64,000 bases of DNA from positions 8,890,193 through 8,954,192 of the forward strand of contig NC_088306.1 in NCBI RefSeq assembly GCF_032854445.1, in the 5' to 3' direction. Numbering within the stretch: position 1 is the stretch's first letter; each line of letters opens with the position of its first letter. Under the pieces are notes generated by a model that made no database searches, was not told the origin of the DNA, and saw only the letters and a program-made list of their open reading frames with translations. Made by a program: the position numbers and the translations under genes. This DNA comes from Liolophura sinensis (taxonomy: Eukaryota > Mollusca > Polyplacophora > Chitonida > Chitonidae). Shown one piece after another: positions 11,401 through 21,447 of this stretch.

Positions 11401-12942
11401 TGTAAAATTATTTGTAGCCTTTTTAATCGTTATGCTTTGATAGAATTCAAGGTTGTCGAATGTGACGGGGCTTTCAGTTGGGAACGTATTCACTTCTGCG
11501 GGCTGTCTTATTTTCTGGCCGTACATTCTTGAACAAAACGGCTCTGGTATAATGCGTTGTTTTAAGCTCCATATGTTATGTAACTCTTAAATTAAAAGAA
11601 AAACATTGGCAATTCTACTACCGTGAGTCTGTTATATAACATCTCATTTTAATTTTACTTTTAGACATTTTCACTCATTGGGTGTATGCTGACTGGGGGA
11701 ACAAAACTACGAAGGCTATAAAGGATAAATTCAAACTTGGTGTGAAAACGAATGAACTTGGAAAGGTGATCATTCCTAAGGATGGGCTCTATTATATATT
11801 TGTTCAGGTAACTTTTAAGGGAAAACCCATTCAAAATAGCCATAAAGCTATTTTTCCCTCGGAAATAATTGCAGACAAATAAGCAAATCCCCTGTTACAT
11901 TTTAACACTGACAATGACGTCACATTAGTTTTTGGCTACAATAAATGCGACATATGATGTTTTTGTAAGTTAACATAAGTCAAGTTAAGAAGAATTGTAA
12001 TTAATCATACATAAATATGTAAATTATCAAAAACCCACGTGAAGGTGACATCACTGCACTTCATTTATTCATTTGATTTATTCATTTGATTGGTGTTTTA
12101 CGCCGCACTCAAGAATATTCAACATGACTAAGAATAAAATAAATAAATCATCATAGCAGCTTTGCTTTCTTTAATCCATTTTATATCTCTTCCATAATAG
12201 TTCTTTTTAGTCTTTTTGGTGCATGTTTTTAAAGTCTCAGATACGTAAACAAAAATAAATAATCATAGCAGCTTTGCTTTCTTTAATCCATTTTATATCT
12301 CTTCCATAATAGTTCTTTTTAATCTTTTGGGTGCATGGTTTTAAAGTCTCAGATACGTAAACAAAAATAAATCATCATAGCAGCTTTGCTTTCTTTAATC
12401 CATTTTATGTCACTTCAATAATTGTTGTTTTGAATCCTTTGTGGTGCATATTTCAGAAAAGTAGTGCAAGTCTCAGATAAATAAACCAATAATAAATAAT
12501 AATAGCAGTTTTGCTTTCTTTAATGCGTTTTATATCACTTTTTCTTTTGAATCTTTTGTGGTGGATATCTTTAAAGTGTCCGATACATATTACAAGGTCC
12601 GCTTTGGATACTTACAACAGCAATAGGTGAGATTCGGAAACGAAATAAAACGCCACCTTGTTTTCAATTTTTCAGGTAACTTTCAGCGGGCATTCTTCAC
12701 ACGAGTTCGCCATTATGAAAGAAAACAAACATGGTAACGTGACTGAGGAGATCAGCTGTTGTATTATTATACCAAAGCACTCCGATGAGAAACCAAACAA
12801 CTACATCCTGAGGACGTGTCACACCTCAAATCTTGTCCTCGTGGAGAAGAAGGACAAAATTTATGTAAAAAATAAGATACAAGGTAGCGCTGTACATTTT
12901 GAGCCCGCGTATACCTTTTTAGGTATGTTCAAGCTCCGTTAG
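2282..12942 (+). CDS. TNF-superfamily ligand, type II membrane protein (5 exons, 304 aa)
   Basis: Coding exons are 2282-2476, 4235-4495, 11190-11238, 11665-11807 and 12676-12942. Intron phases are 0, 0, 1 and 0, and the frame stays open to TAG at 12940-12942. Residues about 9-29 form one hydrophobic segment after a short cytoplasmic tail, so this is a type II protein with no cleaved signal. Residues 33-60 look like a coiled coil. Exon 2 adds a very acidic linker, then the furin-type site RSRR (131-134) and a basic patch. The TNF domain covers about 153-304: the exon 4 motif IIPKDGLYYIF is the classic family signature, and the protein ends YTFLGMFKLR, like the last TNF strand. Cysteines in ISCC and RTCH could form the usual TNF-domain disulfide. 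By family, the ligand acts as a membrane or shed homotrimer on TNF receptors. I cannot place it in a named subfamily. The 49-nt exon 3 is the least certain, but it is the only join found that repairs the phase. Confidence 0.85.
2477..4234. other. Intron 1 of TNF ligand 1
   Basis: AT-rich intron. About 2745-2880 is a minus-oriented 3' piece of a SINE of the second family (GGTTTAACGTCGCCCTTCAA... GATGATGAAGAGTCGTTAGG). Short open frames here (e.g. 2905-3204) have no recognisable content. Confidence 0.6.
4235..4495 (+). CDS. TNF ligand 1, exon 2: acidic stalk and furin site
   Basis: Open in the needed frame for all 87 codons between acceptor TTTCAG|GG and donor AGA|GTAAGC. It encodes an Asp/Glu-rich run (residues about 80-96, on a GAT/GAC/GAA-rich tract), then HHRSRRRAGQ with an R-X-R-R furin consensus, then a Lys/Arg patch (KKPKRKFR). 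Cleavage here would release the TNF domain. The acidic codons form an imperfect trinucleotide repeat, so this linker may vary in length between alleles. Confidence 0.8.
6480..6740 (+). repeat. Dispersed repeat family E copy
   Basis: Shares with at least ten other places in the window a block containing GACTGCTTCTCTTTGC, GATTCCGTC, TCGTACTTTATGCACTTTCT and ACGAATGTGTGTTTC. In one frame it reads LLDSVIVSYFMHFLSSL, close to the peptide from the other copies (see the family E finding). Confidence 0.65.
9175..9618 (+). other. Orphan 147-codon open frame in intron 2
   Basis: ATG at 9175, stop at 9616. It is the longest non-repetitive + strand open frame in the first 24 kb. The product would be basic and Ser/Thr/Asn-rich, with no signal peptide, membrane segment or motif I recognise. 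It lies inside a TNF-gene intron on the same strand. It may be chance or the remnant of a retrotransposed sequence, and I do not claim it is a gene. Confidence 0.15.
11190..11238 (+). CDS. TNF ligand 1, exon 3: start of TNF domain (49 nt)
   Basis: Small exon between a good polypyrimidine acceptor (TTCTTTTCTACCGTCAG) and donor AAGAG|GTAAAC. In phase 0 it encodes TQAVLLKTAAGYQNPR plus one base. That base completes GAC (Asp) with the first two bases of the next exon, giving YQNPRDIFTHW. AVLL resembles the first TNF beta strand (A). Its length (16 codons plus 1 nt) is exactly what is needed to link exons 2 and 4. Confidence 0.7.
11665..11807 (+). CDS. TNF ligand 1, exon 4: core TNF signature
   Basis: Acceptor TTTTAG|AC (11663-11664), donor TTCAG|GTAACT. 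Encodes residues 170-216, including WVYADWGN and the conserved GKVIIPKDGLYYIFVQ block, where a Gly-Leu-Tyr follows the 'v.P.dG' turn, as in TNF family strand C. Predicted NKT glycosylation site at about residue 181. Confidence 0.9.
11808..12675. other. Intron 4 of TNF ligand 1
   Basis: Contains a minus-strand SINE A tail fragment (about 12068-12125, GGTGTTTTACGCCGCACTCA) followed by a four-copy tandem array (12140-12600). The two intron ends share TTCAGGTAACTTT across donor and acceptor (see findings). Confidence 0.8.
12140..12600. repeat. 112-bp tandem repeat, about 4 copies
   Basis: The unit contains TCATAGCAGCTTTGCTTTCT and ATTTTATATCTCTTCCATAA. Copies start near 12151, 12263, 12375 and 12500, at spacings of 112, 112 and 125 bp. 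The last copy is the most diverged. Confidence 0.9.
12676..12942 (+). CDS. TNF ligand 1, exon 5: C-terminal half of TNF domain
   Basis: Acceptor TTTTTCAG|GTAACT in phase 0. 88 codons plus TAG. Carries the paired-cysteine region (EEISCC and RTCHTSNLVLVEKKDKIYV), the strand G/H segment and the terminal YTFLGMFKLR, matching the 'F-G-x-F-K-L' ending common in TNF ligands. Confidence 0.9.
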   Translation, partial: VTFSGHSSHEFAIMKENKHGNVTEEISCCIIIPKHSDEKPNNYILRTCHTSNLVLVEKKDKIYVKNKIQGSAVHFEPAYTFLGMFKLR

Positions 12943-13036
12943 TACCTGTGTACCACGCGAGAAATCTTGTCTCATTGTTAGGCTGTATATGCTTTAACCT
13001 ATAACAGAGCTTAGACCATATCACTGGCCAAGCTGG

Positions 13037-13042
13037 AATAAA
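13037..13042 (+). terminator. Candidate polyadenylation signal, TNF ligand 1
   Basis: AATAAA 95 bp after the stop codon (in GCTGGAATAAAGGAG). This is the first canonical hexamer downstream. Later AATAAA copies exist, e.g. near 14170. Confidence 0.45.
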
Positions 13043-15389
13043 GGAGAGCAGGCACAGTCGTTACAAAATTCTCACAACAGATTATTGTCGTGTAAAACAG
13101 AATCAGTTTTGCTACCAAGGATGTGAGAGGCTGGTGCAGTCGTCAGATCCGGTTTTGGTTTCTTCTGTAATGGAAACTAGCGGGTGCTTGTGTAGGTGGT
13201 TTAAATCTACACAATGTTCTTTTGTTGTTTCAACACAACTAAACTAGCACTACCGTTGTCGCAAATACTACCGCGAGCGGAACATCAAACTACAATATCA
13301 CTGGGGTAATTTGACAATACAACTTAATAACGGCTGAAATATGATTGAAGGGTACGAAGCGTCCAAGACCCCACCAAGTAACTATTCATGTTAAATATTG
13401 TGATACATATTGATGGAAGTATATTTCCTAGATTTATTTACATTTATGAAATGGTTAAATGTCGTTAATTTTACTTCCACATTTTATCTTTATCATCCTT
13501 TTTTTTCCTTTTCGTTTCGTTTGTTGTTGTTGTATTTTATTTTTCATGGCTAATCTTTCTGAACTTTCCGAAGTATTTGAATATGCAATCTTGTATAATC
13601 CAAACTTATGCCCGGTAAAACTTGAATTATCCACCGTAAGAAATCCAATATTATAAATGCCAAGCATTGTGACCTTGCAGCCAGTATACTTTATAAATTA
13701 TTCATTTTTTCAGTCAAAAAAGGGCTCTAAATGAACGGTTCCCCACAGGAATCCCCATAGTAACGTTTATAGTCATTAACATTATTGTAATACTCCGACA
13801 ATTGAATGTTGAAGTGAAGTATTTACCAATAATAAGACTGTCATGCATAACTGCTTCTTATTAAGGTTGGTATCTTATCCATGTAGCTTTTATTAATCAT
13901 TGTGTTAACTTCCCGAAATCATGGCAATCTCGGTTCGTGCATGGAACAATGGAATTTCCACTTCTACTAAAGAGCTTACAAAGTTTGTTAAGTTCCCAGT
14001 GACTTCACCCTAAACTACTGAGCGAATTCGCCTAGAGTTTCATAAAACCATAGTCTATAATTTTCGAGTACAGTTGTCTTAACAATAAAAATGACTATAG
14101 AGCTGTTGTACATCAACTTGTATAAGATTCTATTGAAGATGTATATATTTTGTGTGCAGTTCGGTTGCGAAATAAATTACCTTTAATAAATGTATGTTTT
14201 TGCATCGTAGCTATGTAAGTTGAAAGCGTGTTATCAGCTGACCATTAATGATTGTAGGTAAATCTTCATTTGAGTTTCCACGGACGGTCTTCGATTTGTT
14301 TATGCCTTTTGTTGTTGTTGTTTAACGCAATGCCAAAAAGACTGATGATCTTTGGTGAGACTGATTCACATACAGGCACTGTAGGTTTCACAGCAGAACC
14401 TGTTTTTGGTGAATTTGACTGAAAAGATTGTTTATGTGAAAAGGTCCGTCTGATATTATTATTAAGAAAAGGTATAAAATGGTATTTTAATTACCCTTTC
14501 TAAATATGTGTAAGAGTATGAAATTGTCGATTTACGATATTTCGCTTAATTTGTGTTGTGACGACCTAATAATCTATCGTACGGGTACGGAATGTTGTAG
14601 ACTGTAGAGGATGCGACACAGCTAACCACGTCCCAGTTGTTAAAAACTGTTTGAAGATTTAACCTCAAATTAAACGTTAACCTATGTCTTCAATTTTGTC
14701 CTTTGCCGAAAAACAATTGCATACCTGTATATTAAACATAAACTAAATCCGCTGCTGTAATATTTTGACTTTGAGCAACTTTATTGGCTGCTGAATTCGA
14801 CTTAAATCTGAAATATAAAATATGGCTTAATACTAGTATTAGCTAATACGCTTTCGAACAACTGGGCTCAGGGCCCGCTGGGACAAAGAGATTGTAAACC
14901 CTACAACTGAGTTTACCTTTGATTATGAAAGTACGTTGCGCCGCTTGCACAAAGAGACGGTAAGGGGGTTGTTATTGTTTGAAATTATAATCGCCATGTG
15001 GGTGTAGGTACAGGTGTACTCTGACTGGGTTACGCCTCGAGATTGGTGTCCTCAACATGGCATATCACAGAGGCAGCGCTATAAAGAGAACAAACCTGCG
15101 TCGTAAGGAATCTCAAATAATGTTTTATGTCACGTAATACACTCAGAAAACAAACTGAGCCAAAAAAAAATTAAAAAAACACTGGCTCGTATTTCCGTTC
15201 AGAGCCAAAGAGAAGAAAGGTTGACAAGTATCATGGACGCCATTACACTGTTTAAAAATCAGTTTTTTATTCCCCTTACATGCCCATACTTGTTGTAATT
15301 GACATAAATATAGAAAAATGAACAGTCCAGTTCACAAAAGTTGTACTTCAGGATTCAGAAATGATATGCTGGATGAACATAGAAATTTA

Positions 15390-15570
15390 CAGAACAGACA
15401 TTCGTTTACAAATGATCAACCAGACAGGTCGTTCGCGGCTATTATTCGCAAGGCCAATTTCTAAACCATCGTTCAACAGAAACTACAAAAGAGCTAAGAA
15501 AAGTACACAAGACACTAGAAGGGATTCTTGTGAAGAAAAGCAGAAAACAGTTGTTCAATTATGCCACAAA
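15390..15570 (-). repeat. Dispersed repeat family E copy
   Basis: Read on the minus strand it contains ACAACTGTTTTCTGC, CTTAGCTCTTTTGTAGTTTC and AACGAATGTCTGTTC, in the same order as other family E copies, and partly reads GLANNSRERPVWL. Diverged. Confidence 0.5.
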
Positions 15571-16919
15571 GATGTCAGGAATGTTATAATACGTGAATGA
15601 AATTAGAATCGAATTTGTGTACAATGCAAGGTTATAAGTTGTTGTTAATCCCAAAATATGTATCTTTATTGCGCTTTGATTCCAAATGTTCATGTATCGA
15701 AGACGACGATTTTTTAATATACAACCGCCAAGTCAAATGGATTTAGAAATACTGGTGAAGAAGAACACGAAGGGTCGATTCCACAAAACCGTTTAAAAAA
15801 GTGCTTTATTTCTGGGCCTTTTTGCCACTTAATCAATGTTAGCCTGACAAATATGTCAAACTTTTAACTTTCAGCACCGAAAACTAAGCGTGTGATGATG
15901 CTTTAAATTTTGACTTGTCATAAATGGCCACGTGGGATTGGAACTAGCGTCATATTGACTGACAAATTTTCTATTGGTATTTAAATGAGGATAGTTTCAA
16001 ATGTGGCGAATATTCTGATAAAAAAAGTTTGGGTCAACTGACGCAAAAGTCTGAATTATACCATATAGCTAATTCGACCGAGAAAACTGAGTCAGATTAC
16101 CAGATCAGCTGAGTCAGGAAACTCGTAGCGTTATTTTGTGACTCATTTGGTTAGTCGGAAACCTCACAGAAATCGTTCACGGCTCAGCTGACCTAGTCAT
16201 ACGGCTCTGAATCGAATTAGTATCAGTTGTCAGTTAACTCAAACTTTTCTCTCAGTACAGAGATTTAAGTAAATGCAAGACATAGCATCTCTGTTGTTTC
16301 CTGTAGAAGCAGGATATGTTTTCTTTTCACAGCCTTTGTTAAGGAATGTGTAAGTAAATGACAAGGAGTTTTCCTCCGCCCATACAACATCCACAGGTGA
16401 AAAACCATATATAAGGGAGAAATCATTTATCTGTTACCCAGTTCTCTGGGATATCTAGCGAAAGAAGTAGACTGTGTGTGTTATACTAATAACGCTTACA
16501 CATGGCAGAATTTTTCGGCCCAGTCAATGTATGTCATTTAATGAGGGCACAGCGAACTTGTAGTTGTTAAGAAGCTTCGAAATGTATACATACGATGAAC
16601 AAAGCGTGACGGCTGCATTAGATCTGTAGTATACATAAACAGCTGCCAGTTTACTTTTCAATATTTCACAAAATTACAGTTGCGCAGGAAGGCAACTTAT
16701 GACATGGTTGCACAACTGCAAGTTTAATCGCTTAAACTGCAAAGGAACGGATATAATGCAAAAGAATCGTTATGCGCGTTGTTGACTAACATACAGTTGG
16801 TGTAGTTCTAGTGCAAATTATTATCATATATTATGCAGACAAAGTGGTTAACTAAACTTGAGGATTGTCTCGTTTCTAAAACCCCTGATTGATTAAACCG
16901 ATTAATGAATCAAAGATTT

Positions 16920-17480
16920 GTTGGCTTAAAGATTCCATGGTTCGTGAATTATATGGCAAATAGAATGCGTGGTTTGAGGATATATGGTTGTCAGACTGTA
17001 TGATTTGGTTATTGTATGGTGGTAAAATTAAATGATGTAGGGAGTCCATGGCTTAAAGTTTGCATGCTTTGGGGATTGTATGGCGGTAAAAATGGAATGA
17101 CTTGGGGATTCCGTGGCTAAAAGCTTGCATGCTTTGGGGATTGTATGGCGGTAAAAATGGAATGACTTGGGGATTCCATAGCCAAAAGTTTGCATGCTTT
17201 GGGGATTGTATGGCGGTAACAATTGAATGATTTGGGGATTCCATAGCCAAAAGTTTGCATGCTTTGGGGATTGTATGGCGGTAACAATTGAATGATTTGG
17301 GGATTCCATAGCCAAAAGTTTGCATGGTATGGGCAATGCATACCGATAAGATTTCGGAATGGTATGGCTAAAGATTTCAAAGTTTTTGAATTTAATGGTA
17401 TTAAGATAGCATGGCTTGGACATTGTGCGGCTAAAATATTTCATATTTTCTGGATTGTATGGCTAAAATGTTGCATTAAA
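16920..17480. repeat. 65-bp tandem array built from two half-units
   Basis: The TGCATGCTTTGGGGATTGTA block recurs at 17061, 17126, 17191 and 17256, and a variant at 17321, exactly 65 bp apart. Each unit holds two related halves of about 32 bp (GGATTCCATAGCCAAAAG / GGATTGTATGGCGGTAAC). Flanks at 16920-17040 and 17340-17480 are older, degenerate units. Because 65 is not a multiple of 3, the minus-strand frames cycle through the same repeat in all frames. Confidence 0.92.
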
Positions 17481-18078
17481 GGCAATATATGCACATTATT
17501 TCTGGTTCATCTCTTTATTTCACATGCTTGAAGTAAAAATAAATTAAAAGGCTGCAAAGATGACAATGAATTACAGAACTTTGACTAGAATGCAGGAGAG
17601 ATACAGCTTAAAGTAGTTGTTTTGGGATAGAACTAGCCAACAACGTAGAAAATGTTAAACAGGACAGCCAATTTTGAAATGTTTAAACCTTCACACAATA
17701 TAATACGCTTTTTCTGCAACAAAAGTTCTAATTCTGATAGATTTGTCTGAAAGAGTAGTAAAAAAATGATGTGTTCCCTGTTTTAATGACAAAATAGGTG
17801 TTTGAATTAAAATTAAAACATTGACTGGAGTCAAAACTAGCTTTGCGAATTCGGCTCTGGGTAGACTCTTACAACAGCGTGATAGATTCAGATCCTGTAT
17901 ATGACCGAATTCAAGGATAATAGATCTAAACATTAAATCCCACTTCGTTATCCATAGGGGAGCGACGGTCATGAAAGACCGTTTGCAACCCCGATAAAAT
18001 GCTATTCCAGAAAACTTCTCACTCCCACTGTAATGTCAGTGTCCACATCAGAACCGATGAAAAGTGCAAGCATTGGTG

Positions 18079-18810
18079 TTTATACAACGCCCAGGCATAG
18101 GATGAAGGCACAACTGATAAACAGATCTTCAAAATCCCTGACCGTCCTAAATAAAAGGGATTTGCCTTAATCTTTGAATGGAAGTTTTTATAGAGTATGC
18201 TTGACACGCTAATTCTGAAGCACTCATGGCGTATACTGAAGCCGTCTCATGCTCTAACAAAAGTTACCAGGCATGATAAATATGTGCCCCATATACATGA
18301 CACTTTGTTGTATTGTTGTATGAGTTGTGATTATGTACAATCTCAGAAATCGCTTGTCATGACCCATGTCATGAAAAAAGATAATCAGGCAAAGACACGC
18401 ATTTACATACAATACCGCTGGTAATCGCCGATTAGCACTCTGGGGTCAAGTGATAATACAAGAGTTTTAAGAGTTGACCCTGTTTCATAGAACACTTGAT
18501 AAAATAAGGTACATTTATACAACGCCTGGGCATAGGATGGAGGCGTGTTAGACACAACTGATAAACAGATCTTCAAAATCCCTGACCGTCCTAATTAAAA
18601 GTGCTTTGCGTAATCTTGGAATGGAAGTTTTTATAAAGTATGCTTGACACGCTAATTCTAAAGCACTCATGGCGTATACTGAAGTCGTCTTATGCTCTAA
18701 CAAAAGTTACCAGGCATGATAAATATAGCACTTTGGGGCCAAGTGATAATACAAATGATTTAAGAGTTGACCTTGTTCCATATAACCCTTGATAAAATAA
18801 GGTACATTTA
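18079..18810. repeat. Tandem duplication with 435-bp period
   Basis: 18079-18513 and 18514-18810 start with TTTATACAACGCC and share AAACAGATCTTCAAAATCCC, GTATGCTTGACACGCTAATT and GCACTCATGGCGTATACTGA. Both end with GATAAAATAAGGTACATTTA. Copy 2 lacks an internal segment equivalent to about 18285-18430. Confidence 0.88.
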
Positions 18811-19459
18811 CTTGGTCGTAATCTATGTGGTTCTAAGGTTTGCGCTGACACATTGGAGTACCCTAGGCCAACTGTTAATCAACGTGTACCCTATGGACAT
18901 GAGGATAGAGCTACCATGCTGATATGCCACTAGCTTGCTATTTGAACACCTTAGGCAGTTTCTAACGTTGTCACTAGCTTCTGGCCGCTGAGTTTGAAAT
19001 TACCACAGCCAGCCCAGTACCATTTCACAAGCTAGCTTAACCATAGGGCCTGGTATCGCCCCAATGACACATTAAGAGTTATCAAATTATATCAAATTAT
19101 TAACTGATATTAAACACAGCAAAATGGAGAGTAAAACCAGAGCAGCTGTTCACCTCAGTTAGTGTTTCATTTTAACTGCCCAAGACATATAAATACCCAA
19201 ATGTTACCAAATTCCCCTAATTTTACAGCAAATTAATGAGTTCCTTTAATACAAATTCGATGCGACTTTAAACCTCAAGCATACATAATACAGATTCGAG
19301 ATTCTGTTTACAAACGTATCGCCTCTACACCGGAGAGGCCTGCTATATCTCTCTAAGTGAAACACTGAATCATGTTTTGGGTGTTGTACAATTCATGCTA
19401 TTGAAACCTGCATTGCTTTTCATACTGCGTTAGTAGATGAAGTATGTCTGTCAACGTGC

Positions 19460-20000
19460 TGCATGTGATATAATAAGGTCACAAGGTCACACAGGTGTGA
19501 ATGAAAAGTTGGGACCTCTTCGGTTAGAGCGTCCTCCTCGAATTCGGGGGTCGGTTAGCGCGCTAGCGCAGCGTAATGACCCAGGAGCCTCTCACCAATG
19601 CGGTCGCTGTGAGTTCAAGTCCAGCTCATGCTGGCTTCCTCTCCGGCCGTAAGTGGGAAGGTCTGGCAGCAACCTGCGGATGGTCGTGGGTTTCCCCCGG
19701 GCTCTGCCTGGTTTCTACCCACCATAATGCTGGCCGCCGTCGTATAAGTGAAATATTCTTGAGTACGGCGTAAAACACCAATCAAAAAAAAAAAAAAAAA
19801 TCGAATTCGGGAGACCCCAGAATCAAACCCTAGTTGGGTCACACCAAAGACTTTAAAAAATGCTACTCGCCCTGCCACAAGAAGACACAACATATGTACA
19901 CATACCTAATGACTCCTAGTCGTCATATGAATGACAAATTGTTGAGTACAACGTGGAACCCAACGATACATATGAGCAAGCATGTTTTAACGTAGTGCTT
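19460..20000 (+). repeat. Second-family SINE interrupted by a SINE A insertion
   Basis: The left part has a tRNA-like head (CGGTTAGAGCGTCCTCCTCG). The right part resumes with AATTCGGGAGACCCCAGAATC, GGGTCACACCAAAGACTTTA and the tail GTCATATGAATGACAAATTG. A SINE A copy lies between them. Confidence 0.75.
19549..19800 (+). mobile_element. SINE A copy, 5' truncated, nested in another SINE
   Basis: tRNA-derived SINE lacking the first approximately 17 bp of the head. It starts GGTCGGTTAGCGCGCTAGCG and ends AATCAAAA followed by poly-A. The 11-bp target-site duplication TCGAATTCGGG lies at 19538-19548 and 19801-19811. Confidence 0.92.
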
Positions 20001-20578
20001 GTGATATAATGCCCATTGATCGCTTCAAGGTCATGAAGGTGTGGAGAGCATGGGGAAGCCCCTTCGTTTTTTTGAGGCTCTAGACGGGTGGTTCTCACAG
20101 AATACGGTTACCTAGTAGTCACAAGATTGTAGCGACTGGCAATAGCTGGTAAACATTGAAAACAAAGGCGGGAATAAAAATAGCTGTACTACCTAGTGAA
20201 CTCGGTCGCTGCAAGATAAGTTTCTTGAAAGCCTATGTATGTTTATCTGGGTGTAAACTGGCCATGAGGTGTCTGCCTCACAAAGAATGAGAAAGAATAA
20301 CTCCCTGAAAATCCTAGAGCAAGAATTTGTTCGATTTACCGAATCTTCAAAACTTTTCTACAATAATTTTAACATAACTGAACGATCTCACGGTGAGCCC
20401 TATGAGGCATCACAACCCCTCTGGCGAGGCTATTTTTACCTATGTTATACGTCATAGGTAAACTTTAATTTTCTCCTAAACTGAAGGCTAGAGAAAGGTT
20501 TTGTGGAACGTGCAGACGACACTGAAGCATAAAGAACATAACCAGTCTTATTTTATACCATTTTCATCCTTAATATTA

Positions 20579-20842
20579 CGGGGGCCTCCGTGGCTCAGTC
20601 GGTTAGCGCGCTAGCTCAGCGTAATGACACAGGAGCCTCTCACCAATGCGGTCGTTGTGAGTTCAAGTCCAGCTCATGCTGGCTTCCTCTCCGGCCGCAA
20701 GTGGGAAGGTCTGACAGCACCCTGCGGAGGGTCGTGGGTTTCCCCCGGGCTGTGCCCGGTTTCCACCCACCATAATGCTGGCCACCGTCGTATAAGTGAA
20801 ATATTCTTGAGAACGGCGTAAAACACCAATCAAATCAATCAA
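20579..20842 (+). mobile_element. SINE A, full length, with 13-bp target-site duplication
   Basis: The head GGGGCCTCCGTGGCTCAGTC with GGTTAGCGCG is tRNA-like (box A region). GAGTTCAAGTCC matches box B. The body contains GGTCGTGGGTTTCCCCCGGG and CATAATGCTGGCC, and the tail GAAATATTCTTGAGAACGGC ends in an AATCAAATCAATCAA run. ATCCTTAATATTA flanks it at 20566-20578 and 20843-20855, a perfect 13-bp duplication indicating recent insertion. It is non-autonomous; its open frames are not genes. Confidence 0.95.
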
Positions 20843-21039
20843 ATCCTTAATATTATGGATTTTATTCTATGGCTAAGGTATTGTGCGCCTTACTATGAAC
20901 ATGTAGACACATTGTTTCCATGATAATGTATACCGGTACTTCACAAAGTTACTATAGCAGTGTGTTTCCAACATTGTAACTACGGTCGTGTGTTGGGTGT
21001 TTTTTTTAACAGTGTAGACACAAAACACTAATCATGAGC

Positions 21040-21210
21040 TATTTTACTTTACTGTATTTACTGTATAGTAGTGGATACTTTACTATGTAACTGTGTTAGT
21101 GGATACTTTACTTTGAAACTATCGTAGTGGATACTTTACTTTGTAACTATGGTAGTGCATAGTATTTTGTAACTGTGGTAATTGATACCTTATAGATTTA
21201 CACTAATGTA
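21040..21210. repeat. Imperfect short tandem repeat (about 28-30 bp)
   Basis: Repeats of GTAGTGGATACTTTACTTTG with AACTATGGT-like spacers across about 21060-21190. Low copy number and diverged. Confidence 0.7.
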
Positions 21211-21447
21211 TACTGTATAGTGATGTTGCTGTCCCCTGCTACAGCAAAATCTAGTGCTCTGAAAATTGCTAGGACTGTAAAAGGACACACAGTGCACATG
21301 ATTCATTTTTTTGTTATAAAAAAATTACATGAACTTGGTTTAAAGTAATTTACTTTACCCATGTCTTCTCCTCGATTTTCTTCAGTAAAAAACAGTTCAA
21401 CATTGCGTGTCATCTCGTTCTGTACACATTGTACTGATCAACTCGGA

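Larger units (their letters stand above)
12943..16900. other. Intergenic region after TNF ligand 1
   Basis: No supported gene. The overlapping open frames at 13455-13667 on both strands are AT-rich shadows. 15361-15600 is open on the + strand but is the antisense of a family E repeat. The rest appears unique. Confidence 0.5.

Noticed and set aside
17028..17444. Three overlapping minus-strand open frames with repeated MESPNHS / IPKSF peptides
   Set aside because: They are one 65-bp tandem array read in shifting frames, with no splice or start context.
20585..20660. Apparent tRNA gene (box A/box B) in SINE heads
   Set aside because: The head is tRNA-derived but lacks a complete cloverleaf and is followed by a SINE body, tail and target duplication.
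20590..20821. Open frames beginning MAQSVSALAQRND or MTQEPLTNA (also at 19437-19773, 51602-51829 and 52805-53036)
   Set aside because: Identical frames recur wherever SINE A is present; they are SINE sequence, not genes.
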